Assembly: GCA_002389465.1 (NCBI GenBank)
Contig: DGOT01000272.1
Location: 1 to 8,069 of the forward strand
Direction: 5' to 3'
Length of the DNA stretch: 8,069 bases
Source: Bacteroidales bacterium UBA4459
GTDB lineage: Bacteria; Bacteroidota; Bacteroidia; Bacteroidales; F082
The notes beneath the pieces are model-generated. The model searched no databases and was not told where the DNA came from. It saw only the letters and a list, made by a program, of their open reading frames with translations. Shown one piece after another: positions 1-6,270 of the stretch (the stretch's first letter is position 1; each line of letters starts with the position of its first letter). A program made the position numbers and the translations under genes.

Positions 1-44
1 GTTTTATTATGACTTTAACCAAAAACTAGCAACAATAATAGATT

Positions 45-3000
45 ATGAAACCGAACATAAAAAAAGAACTCTCCAAACGCATCCTCGTCCTCGACGGGGC
101 CATGGGAACGATGATCCAGCGGTATAAACTGGAAGAGGAAGACTACCGTGGGAATAAGTTTAAAGATGTTAAACAACCAGTCAAAGGCAACAATGACCTG
201 TTGAACATCACCCAGCCACAGATTATACGCGAAATACACGAGCAATACCTGGAAGCAGGCGCTGATATCATTGAAACAAACACTTTTAACGGTACTCGTA
301 TTTCGCAAAACGACTACGGGCTCGGGGAATATGTATATGAGATGAACCTGCGGGCCGCACAAACAGCCCGTAAGGCAGCTGATAAATTCACTCAGATGAC
401 TCCTGAAAAACCCCGCTTTGTGGCCGGTTCCATGGGGCCTACCAACAAAACCGCTTCCATGTCGCCCGAGGTGGGAGACCCCGGATATCGTAACGTTACT
501 TTTGACGAGTTGCGCGACAATTATTACGAACAGGCTTCAGCTCTGCTGGAGGGCGGAGCCGACCTGCTGCTAGTAGAAACAATTTTCGACACGCTGAACG
601 CCAAAGCTGCTTTGTTTGCCATCAATGAATTGATGAAAGAACGGGGAGAAAAAATACCCGTAATGGTTTCCGGCACCATTGCCGATGCCAGCGGCCGCAC
701 TCTGTCAGGACAAACGCTGGAAGCATTTTTTACTTCCATCTCTCATATTGATCTGTTGAGTGTTGGGCTGAACTGCTCACTGGGTGCCGATCAGATTCGT
801 CCGCACCTGGAGGAATTGTCGAAGATCGCTCCTTTTCCCGTGAGCGTATATCCGAATGCCGGCCTTCCCAACCAATTCGGTGAATACGACGAAACGCCGG
901 CACAGACAGGCGCATATATGCATGAGTTCATCGAAAACCAATTCGTGAACATTGTTGGAGGATGCTGCGGCACCACTCCTGACCATATACGCGAAATTGC
1001 CCGGCAGGCCGCTAAGGGGCGCCGTCGCCAGGTGCCGCAAAAACCTCATATTTCGGAAGTTAGTGGGCTGGAACCACTGAAAATCGATCGCGAAAAGAAT
1101 TTCATCAACATCGGCGAACGTACCAACGTCAGCGGCTCACGCAAATTTGCCCGGCTGATTCGCGAAGGAAATTATGAAGAAGCTTTGAGTGTGGCTAAAA
1201 GCCAGGTGGAAGGTGGCGCTCAGGTACTGGACGTCAACCTGGATGATGGCATGCTGGATGCCGAAAAAGAAATGGTCAGGTTTCTGAACATGCTGGCTTC
1301 CGATCCCGAGATCGCCCGTTTGCCCATCATGATCGATTCGTCCAAATGGGAAGTGATCGAAGCCGGACTGAAATGTGTGCAGGGCAAATGCATCGTCAAC
1401 TCCATCAGTCTGAAAAACGGCGAACAGAACTTTATCGAAAAAGCGGAAAAAATAAAAGCATACGGAGCCGCTGTGGTCGTGATGGCTTTTGATGAAGAAG
1501 GGCAGGCAGCTACCTATGAGCGCAGGATCGGTATCTGCGAACGGGCTTATCTAATCCTGACGGAAAAAGTCAATTTTCCGCCCGAAGATATCATTTTTGA
1601 CCCCAACATTCTGGCTATTGGCACCGGCATCCCCGAACATAACAACTATGCCGTTGACTTCATCAAAGCCACTCGGTGGATCAAGGAAAACCTGCCTTAC
1701 GTGCGGGTGAGCGGCGGCGTCAGTAACCTGTCGTTTGCCTTTCGTGGCAACAATGTTGTCCGCGAGGCCATGCATTCGGTGTTTCTGTACCATGCCATCA
1801 AAGCGGGGATGGACATGGGTATTGTTAACCCCGGCATGCTGCAGATCTACGATGAGATACCTTCTGAATTAAAAACCTTAACAGAAGAGGTGGTGTTGAA
1901 CCGCCGGAAAGATGCCACGGAACGCCTGCTGGCCTACGCCGAAACCATCAAAGCGGATAGCACAAAACGTGTCATCAAAGAAGATGAATGGCGCCATCTT
2001 CCGGTGGAAAAACGGCTGGAACATGCTCTGATAAAAGGTTTTACCGAATACATCGAACAGGATGTGGAAGAAGCCCGAAAAAGCTTCCCCCGCGCCCTGG
2101 ATGTAATCGAGCTGCCGCTGATGGCCGGCATGGACACCGTAGGTGAATTGTTCGGGAACGGAAAAATGTTCCTGCCGCAGGTAGTGAAGAGCGCCCGCGT
2201 AATGAAAAAGGCGGTTTCGTACCTGCTGCCTTACATCGAAGCGGAAAAAAACGGGGAACAGACCCATGCGGGTAAAATCGTGCTGGCAACCGTAAAAGGC
2301 GATGTGCACGACATCGGAAAAAACATTGTGGGTGTGGTGTTGTCGTGCAACAACTACGAGGTGGTTGATCTGGGCGTGATGGTACCGGCGGAAAAAATCC
2401 TGGAAGCCGTAGAAAAGGAACATGCGGACATTGTCGGGCTGAGCGGGCTGATCACCCCTTCGCTCGATGAAATGGTGCATGTGGCCAGTGAACTGAAACG
2501 GAAAAACAAAAACATCCCGCTGCTGATTGGAGGCGCCACCACGTCCGAAATTCATACAGCCGTTAAAATCGAACCCAATTATGATCATCCGGTCATCCAT
2601 GTGCGCGATGCAAGTAAAGTAACAAGAGTAGCAGCCAAACTGCTCTCGTCCGAGAAAGAACAGTTCCTGGAAGAAATAACGCAACGCCACCGGCACCTGC
2701 GGGAAAAACATTCCGGAAATGTAAAAGACAGACAATACATCTCTTTTGAACAGGCACGGAAAAACCGCTTTGCTCCCGATTGGGAAGATGAGCAAATTTT
2801 CAAACCTCGTTTTACCGGTTTCAAAGTATGGGACAGTTTTCCGCTGGAAGAGATCAGGCCATTTATCGACTGGACTTTCTTTTTCCATGCCTGGAAACTG
2901 AACGGGAAATATCCGGCCATTTTCGATGACCCCGTGAAAGGCGGCGAAGCACGGAAACTGTTTGACGATGCGCAGGAAATGCTGGACAGGATCATCAGCA

Positions 3001-3686
3001 AAAAATGGCTGACCGCATGTGCTGCCATCGGTATCTGGGAAGCCGCTGCCGAAAACGAAACGGTGAAATTGAAAAATAAGGCCGTTCATTTTGAATTTCT
3101 GCGCAACCAGGAAAAAAAACCAGCAGGCACGCCCAACATTTGCCTGTCTGATTTAATTGCTCCGGAAAATTCCGGAAAAACCGATTACATCGGGGCATTT
3201 GTGGCTACTTGCGGACTGGGTATCGAAACCCACCTCGATAAGTTTGAAAAAGACAACGACGATTACGGGGCTATTATGCTGAAAGTACTGGCCGACAGGC
3301 TGGCAGAGGCTTTTACCGAGTTGCTGCATGGGAAAGTACGGAAAGAATACTGGGGTTATACAGCAGGTGAAAGCATAGAGTTGAACGATGTTCTGCGCGA
3401 AAAATACCGCGGCATCCGGCCCGCGCCGGGCTATCCCGCCTGTCCCGATCATTCGGAGAAACGAAAAATTTTTGATCTGCTGAAAGCAGAAAACCTCGGT
3501 ATAAAACTCACGGAGAATTATGCAATGTTCCCGGCAGCTACCGTCAGCGGTTACTATTTCGCTCATCCGGCAGCTAAATATTTTAACACGGGCAAGTTAC
3601 TCCCTGATCAGCTGGAAGATTATGCCCGTAGGAAAGGCGTGACGGTTGCGTTTTTGAGAAAAATTATGCCGAACAATATGGCTTAA
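45..3686 (+). CDS. metH: Cobalamin-dependent methionine synthase (5-methyltetrahydrofolate--homocysteine methyltransferase), full length
   Basis: Cytoplasmic enzyme that transfers the methyl group of 5-methyltetrahydrofolate to homocysteine through enzyme-bound cobalamin, giving methionine and tetrahydrofolate. The 1213-aa product (E. coli MetH is about 1227) has all modules in order. The homocysteine domain (about 1-325) has zinc ligands Cys244, Cys307 and Cys308. The pterin domain (about 350-620) opens with FINIGERTNVSGS. The helical cobalamin cap spans about 640-740. The Rossmann cobalamin domain (about 742-880) has DVHDIGKN at 753-760, with His755 the expected lower cobalt ligand and Asp753 and Ser806 completing the ligand triad. 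The AdoMet reactivation domain (about 890-1213) has Asp942 in IDWT, RPAPGYPACP at 1125-1134 and a GYYFAHPAAKYF segment near the end. ATG 45 is chosen because an in-frame TAG at 27-29 blocks extension. No promoter or cobalamin riboswitch is visible in the 44 bp upstream, where the window begins. metF follows after 177 bp. Confidence 0.98.
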   Translation: MKPNIKKELSKRILVLDGAMGTMIQRYKLEEEDYRGNKFKDVKQPVKGNNDLLNITQPQIIREIHEQYLEAGADIIETNTFNGTRISQNDYGLGEYVYEMNLRAAQTARKAADKFTQMTPEKPRFVAGSMGPTNKTASMSPEVGDPGYRNVTFDELRDNYYEQASALLEGGADLLLVETIFDTLNAKAALFAINELMKERGEKIPVMVSGTIADASGRTLSGQTLEAFFTSISHIDLLSVGLNCSLGADQIRPHLEELSKIAPFPVSVYPNAGLPNQFGEYDETPAQTGAYMHEFIENQFVNIVGGCCGTTPDHIREIARQAAKGRRRQVPQKPHISEVSGLEPLKIDREKNFINIGERTNVSGSRKFARLIREGNYEEALSVAKSQVEGGAQVLDVNLDDGMLDAEKEMVRFLNMLASDPEIARLPIMIDSSKWEVIEAGLKCVQGKCIVNSISLKNGEQNFIEKAEKIKAYGAAVVVMAFDEEGQAATYERRIGICERAYLILTEKVNFPPEDIIFDPNILAIGTGIPEHNNYAVDFIKATRWIKENLPYVRVSGGVSNLSFAFRGNNVVREAMHSVFLYHAIKAGMDMGIVNPGMLQIYDEIPSELKTLTEEVVLNRRKDATERLLAYAETIKADSTKRVIKEDEWRHLPVEKRLEHALIKGFTEYIEQDVEEARKSFPRALDVIELPLMAGMDTVGELFGNGKMFLPQVVKSARVMKKAVSYLLPYIEAEKNGEQTHAGKIVLATVKGDVHDIGKNIVGVVLSCNNYEVVDLGVMVPAEKILEAVEKEHADIVGLSGLITPSLDEMVHVASELKRKNKNIPLLIGGATTSEIHTAVKIEPNYDHPVIHVRDASKVTRVAAKLLSSEKEQFLEEITQRHRHLREKHSGNVKDRQYISFEQARKNRFAPDWEDEQIFKPRFTGFKVWDSFPLEEIRPFIDWTFFFHAWKLNGKYPAIFDDPVKGGEARKLFDDAQEMLDRIISKKWLTACAAIGIWEAAAENETVKLKNKAVHFEFLRNQEKKPAGTPNICLSDLIAPENSGKTDYIGAFVATCGLGIETHLDKFEKDNDDYGAIMLKVLADRLAEAFTELLHGKVRKEYWGYTAGESIELNDVLREKYRGIRPAPGYPACPDHSEKRKIFDLLKAENLGIKLTENYAMFPAATVSGYYFAHPAAKYFNTGKLLPDQLEDYARRKGVTVAFLRKIMPNNMA

Positions 3687-3726
3687 AAGTAAAATAATGG
3701 GAATCGAAACAGACATAGGAGTAGAA

Positions 3727-3770
3727 GCCCCGAAGGGGCGAAACAACTTAGCCGTGGACTGGTCCACGGC
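3727..3770. repeat. REP-like double hairpin in the metH-metF spacer
   Basis: Two palindromes sit side by side. The first is GCCCC (3727-3731), loop GAA, GGGGC (3735-3739). The second is GCCGTGGAC (3751-3759) against its perfect reverse complement GTCCACGGC (3762-3770), so about 8 bp of stem closes on a CTGG tetraloop. An 11-base A-rich linker (3740-3750) joins them. The paired layout, with a short GCCCC-GAA-GGGGC hairpin, an A-rich linker and a longer TAGCCGTGG-type hairpin, resembles from memory the dispersed intergenic repeats of many Bacteroidetes genomes. REP-like elements of this kind are elsewhere mobilised by RAYT (TnpA-REP/Y1) transposases. Neither hairpin is followed by a T-run, so a classic intrinsic terminator is unlikely, although the structure could stabilise the metH mRNA 3' end. 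The hairpins are certain; the repeat identity is inferred because only one copy lies in the window. Confidence 0.65.
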
Positions 3771-3803
3771 GTGAATAAATAATAGTTAAAGTGGTTTTGG
3801 CGG

Positions 3804-3828
3804 AATTTTTGCCTTTTTCGCAAAAATT
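3804..3828. repeat. AT-rich 9-bp perfect inverted repeat upstream of metF
   Basis: AATTTTTGC (3804-3812) is the exact reverse complement of GCAAAAATT (3820-3828), separated by the 7-base spacer CTTTTTC. It ends 35 bp before the metF ATG. It could be a protein-binding operator, an mRNA leader hairpin, or chance in AT-rich DNA. A competing small hairpin, TTTTT (3814-3818)-CGC-AAAAA (3822-3826), shares the right arm. No T-tract follows on either strand, so an intrinsic terminator is not supported. Its function is unknown. Confidence 0.4.
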
Positions 3829-3863
3829 ATGACAAAATCCATAAAAAATGAATCAGAAAGAAT

Positions 3864-4823
3864 ATGAAAGACCGAGTTATAGAACACATTGCCAAAGCAA
3901 AAAGCACCTTGTTTTCGTTTGAATTATTGCCTCCGTTAAAAGGGCAGGATTTTAGCTCAACAGCCAATGCTATCGACCCGCTGATGGAGTTCAAACCGGC
4001 ATTCATCAACATCACGTATCACCAGGAGGAAGTCGTGTATGAAAACCTCTCCAACGGGCTGATCAAAAAACATACGGTGCGCAAAAGGCCCGGAACAGTA
4101 GGCATTGCAGCGGCCATCAAGTTCCGCTACGGCGTAAATGTTGTTCCGCACATTATCTGTGGCGGCTTTACCCGCGAAGAGACCGAAAACGCCCTGATCG
4201 ACCTGCAATTTCTCGGGGTTAATGATGTGCTTGCCGTACGCGGTGACCCGCAGGTGGGTATGAAAAAATTTATCCCCGAACCCGATGGCAACCAGCATGC
4301 CACAGAACTGGTGAAACAGATCAACAAATTGAATAATGGGCTCTATCTTGATGAGGAACTGCTGAACACCCGTTCGATGAATTTCTGCATAGGCGTGGCG
4401 GGCTATCCCGAAAAGCATGCCGAATCACCCAACCTGGATAGCGACATCCATTTCCTGAAAAAGAAAATAGAAGCCGGCGCTCATTACATAGTAACCCAGA
4501 TGTTTTACGACAACCAAAAATACTTCGATTTTGTAGATCGCTGCCGGGCCGAAGGTATCACTGTTCCGATCATTCCCGGGTTGAAACCGGTCACCACCTC
4601 GGAGCAGATCGTCTCCATCCCCAAGACATTCAACGTGGACATCCCGGCTGGCCTGGTGAAGGAAATGCTGAAATGCAAAGACAACCTACAGGTGAGGCAA
4701 CTGGGGGTGGAATGGTCCATTGCACAGGCAAAAGAACTGATGGAGAAAGGGGTACCCGTACTGCATTTTTATACGATGGGCAAATCGGATAACATACAGA
4801 AAATCGCTAAAGCCGTATTTTAA
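3864..4823 (+). CDS. metF: Methylenetetrahydrofolate reductase (NAD(P)H), MetF type
   Basis: Cytoplasmic flavoprotein that reduces 5,10-methylenetetrahydrofolate to 5-methyltetrahydrofolate, the methyl donor used by the MetH encoded just upstream. The 319-aa product is slightly longer than E. coli MetF (about 296) and covers a single TIM-barrel domain throughout. Visible signatures are the FSFELLPP strand at 17-24, with Glu20 matching the catalytic Glu28 of E. coli MetF; a VLAVRGDP segment at 122-129, with Asp128 as the flavin/folate-side aspartate; VAGYPEKH at 178-185; and the TQMFYDNQKYFDF and IIPGLKPV segments at 211-223 and 236-243. The start is ATG 3864, preceded by A-rich sequence with a weak AGAAAG. 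The out-of-frame ATGs at 3829 and 3848 do not extend it. The 177-bp spacer with palindromes leaves open whether metH and metF are co-transcribed. Nothing looks broken. Confidence 0.97.
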   Translation: MKDRVIEHIAKAKSTLFSFELLPPLKGQDFSSTANAIDPLMEFKPAFINITYHQEEVVYENLSNGLIKKHTVRKRPGTVGIAAAIKFRYGVNVVPHIICGGFTREETENALIDLQFLGVNDVLAVRGDPQVGMKKFIPEPDGNQHATELVKQINKLNNGLYLDEELLNTRSMNFCIGVAGYPEKHAESPNLDSDIHFLKKKIEAGAHYIVTQMFYDNQKYFDFVDRCRAEGITVPIIPGLKPVTTSEQIVSIPKTFNVDIPAGLVKEMLKCKDNLQVRQLGVEWSIAQAKELMEKGVPVLHFYTMGKSDNIQKIAKAVF

Positions 4824-4868
4824 TCTAATTTTTTCTTGTATTAGCAGTACAGATAACTCACTAAAATC

Positions 4869-4876
4869 TACCTTTG
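4869..4876 (+). promoter_or_regulatory. Bacteroidetes-type -7 promoter element before the GGGP synthase gene
   Basis: TACCTTTG matches the Bacteroidetes primary sigma-factor -7 consensus TAnnTTTG exactly and is followed by CACG. The partner -33 TTTG/TTG is expected about 20 bp upstream (around 4845-4850), where the sequence reads AGTACA; the nearest CTTG (4835-4838) is 30 bp away, so that half is weak. Transcription would start near 4881-4883, giving a leader of roughly 10 bases before ATG 4892. This argues against translation from the TTG at 4874-4876, which is part of the element itself. Confidence 0.55.
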
Positions 4877-4891
4877 CACGAAAACACCCTT

Positions 4892-5623
4892 ATGCGCATC
4901 CCCGAGCAGTTTTACCGGAAACAAAAACAACTGGCCGTTCTGGTTGATCCCGACAAGTTATCCGACAAACAACTGGAAGAAACAGCCCGTAATGCGCAAA
5001 AGGCCGGGGTGGATTACATTTTTGCCGGCGGCAGCCTGCTGATCAATGATAATTTGTACCAAAGCATCAGGATCGTTAAAGATAACTGCGATATTCCCGT
5101 TATTATTTTTCCCGGCAACAATTACCAATTGGCCAGCAATGCCGATGCCATTTTATTTTTGTCGCTCATCTCGGGCCGCAACCCCGACATGTTAATTGGT
5201 ATGCATGTAATCGCAGCACCTTACATCAAACTGAGCGACATCGAAACCGTCCCAACAGGTTATATGCTGATCGATAGTGGTAAACCCACATCGGTGACTT
5301 ATATGAGCAACTCCTTCCCCATCCCCCGCGACAAAAAAGACATTGCTGCCTGCACCGCTATGGCTGGCGAAATGCTTGGGCTAAAGATCATATACATGGA
5401 TGCAGGTAGTGGAGCTGAAAGAAGTGTGCCGGTAGAAATGATCCGGTTTGTAAAAGATTCCGTTGGCATTCCAATGATGATTGGCGGAGGCATCAGGACA
5501 CCGGAACAATTGCGGGCCAAATACGAGGCCGGAGCCGACATTGCCGTCATCGGCACCCGCTTTGAGAACAATCTCGATGGTATGTTATCTTTCGGCGAAG
5601 CTAAAACCGCGTTCAATCACTAA
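4892..5623 (+). CDS. Geranylgeranylglyceryl phosphate synthase family protein (bacterial group II type)
   Basis: Expected to condense a polyprenyl diphosphate (geranylgeranyl or longer) with sn-glycerol-1-phosphate, forming the first ether bond of archaeal-type lipids; the bacterial product is uncertain. The 243-aa product is a typical length for this modified TIM-barrel family. Motifs in order are LVDPDK at 17-22, AGGS at 45-48, IIFPGN at 71-76, LFLSLISGRNP at 88-98, YMLIDSGK at 124-131, PIPRDKKDIA at 143-152, YMDAGSGA at 168-175, MIGGGIRTPEQ at 196-206 and GTRFE at 221-225. These glycine-rich phosphate-binding loops and the SGRNP segment are characteristic of the family. A TTG at 4874 would add six residues but lies within the -7 element, so ATG 4892 is preferred. 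There is no signal peptide, so it is probably cytosolic or peripheral at the membrane. It starts 68 bp after metF and ends 13 bp before the next gene. No glycerol-1-phosphate dehydrogenase or second prenyltransferase lies nearby. Confidence 0.93.
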   Translation: MRIPEQFYRKQKQLAVLVDPDKLSDKQLEETARNAQKAGVDYIFAGGSLLINDNLYQSIRIVKDNCDIPVIIFPGNNYQLASNADAILFLSLISGRNPDMLIGMHVIAAPYIKLSDIETVPTGYMLIDSGKPTSVTYMSNSFPIPRDKKDIAACTAMAGEMLGLKIIYMDAGSGAERSVPVEMIRFVKDSVGIPMMIGGGIRTPEQLRAKYEAGADIAVIGTRFENNLDGMLSFGEAKTAFNH

Positions 5624-5631
5624 TAAATTTG
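5624..5631 (+). promoter_or_regulatory. Possible second TAnnTTTG -7 element in the 13-bp gap
   Basis: TAAATTTG follows the GGGP synthase stop codon directly and matches TAnnTTTG exactly. It ends only 5 bp before ATG 5637, so a transcript from it would be leaderless or nearly so. No TTG/TTTG is seen about 20 bp upstream. Chance is quite possible in an AT-rich stop-codon context, and read-through from the upstream gene is an equally good explanation for expression. Confidence 0.25.
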
Positions 5632-5636
5632 CCGTT

Positions 5637-6242
5637 ATGATTCCTTTTCGTATCCTTCTCACCATTTCTGCTCTGTTGTTCGCCCTTATTTCTTTTACCC
5701 AGGATATCAATCCGAAACTCGACAGCAAAACCTGGCTCGATAACGAGCCCCGAATTATTAATGATTATCGTGTTACTAAAGTTTTTGGCTCCACTGACTA
5801 TGACCGCAGGGCTTACAACTTTATGCCGCTGACGGCTGTGGCCTACATGAACCTGAACCAGTTAAAGGAAAAGACCAAAGCAACGGCAGCAAAAGAAAAA
5901 TGGGGGCAGGAAAAACGGGATAAAAAACTTGCGGAACTTGATTCGGTGGCCTGTGGCGGAGCTATTGAAGTTTATATCAGCAGATACCAGGAAGAAAATG
6001 CCAATCTCAAATGGTTTTTTGTGATCCTCCGGGGCGAAGAGGACAAAGACAAATTATGGGAACGCGAACTTGGCTACCAGGCGCCCCAGGTGCCTTACGA
6101 ACGCGGATGGTGGAATTACAAGGTAGTGTACCTACCTATTGAGGTGGAACTGCCCTTTTACATTTACCTGAACGACAAGCACAGCCGGAATTTATCCGAT
6201 TTCAAATTCCGCATCGAACAATATACAAACAATCAGAATTAA
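5637..6242 (+). CDS. Exported protein of unknown function
   Basis: I do not recognise this 201-aa protein. The N-terminus looks like a Sec signal peptide: MIPFR, a hydrophobic core at about 6-20, then SFTQD, with cleavage likely near residues 21-23 and a mature chain of about 179 residues. No lipobox cysteine is present, and the only cysteine is Cys106. Residues about 74-104 are Lys/Glu/Ala-rich and probably helical. The C-terminal half (about 108-195) is rich in aromatic residues with alternating hydrophobics, for example WFFVILRG at 126-133, RGWWNYKVVYLP at 156-167 and LPFYIYLND at 172-180, suggesting beta strands. The frame stays open upstream into the GGGP synthase gene from 5481, but only ATG 5637 gives a signal peptide and avoids a long overlap. 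It sits 13 bp after the synthase and 28 bp before an exported peptidase, so a shared transcript and an envelope or periplasmic location are plausible. Confidence 0.85.
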   Translation: MIPFRILLTISALLFALISFTQDINPKLDSKTWLDNEPRIINDYRVTKVFGSTDYDRRAYNFMPLTAVAYMNLNQLKEKTKATAAKEKWGQEKRDKKLAELDSVACGGAIEVYISRYQEENANLKWFFVILRGEEDKDKLWERELGYQAPQVPYERGWWNYKVVYLPIEVELPFYIYLNDKHSRNLSDFKFRIEQYTNNQN

Positions 6243-6270
6243 CCCCCGAAAAATAAATAAAGAAACATCC

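Noticed and set aside
1878..3089. 403-codon open frame on the - strand inside metH
   Set aside because: It lies wholly antisense to the conserved cobalamin and AdoMet domains of metH. Its translation is low-complexity and Phe/His-rich, as expected of a reverse-frame shadow, with no family motif.
3153..3566. 137-codon - strand open frame under the metH C-terminus
   Set aside because: Antisense shadow of the conserved AdoMet-binding region, with no recognisable domain or start context.
3727..3770. Intrinsic terminator for metH
   Set aside because: The hairpins are strong, but neither is followed by a T-run (the sequences after them are GAAACAACTT and GTGAATAAAT), so a classic Rho-independent terminator is not supported.
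3687..3863. SAM or cobalamin riboswitch controlling metF
   Set aside because: I found no recognisable conserved core of these riboswitches; the spacer is accounted for by two simple palindromes and AT-rich sequence.
3848..3922. Alternative short + strand frame from ATG 3848 overlapping the metF start
   Set aside because: It is out of frame with metF, stops after 24 codons and shows no protein-like features.
3957..4418. 153-codon - strand open frame inside metF
   Set aside because: Fully antisense to a conserved metF and without protein features; best explained by codon composition.
4825..4844. Terminator hairpin after metF (CTAAT...ATTAG)
   Set aside because: Only a 5-bp AT-rich stem with a 10-base loop and no T-tract after it; too weak to call.
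5481..5636. N-terminal extension of the exported protein into the GGGP synthase gene
   Set aside because: It would overlap conserved GGGP synthase codons by over 140 bp and bury the signal peptide; ATG 5637 is the natural start.
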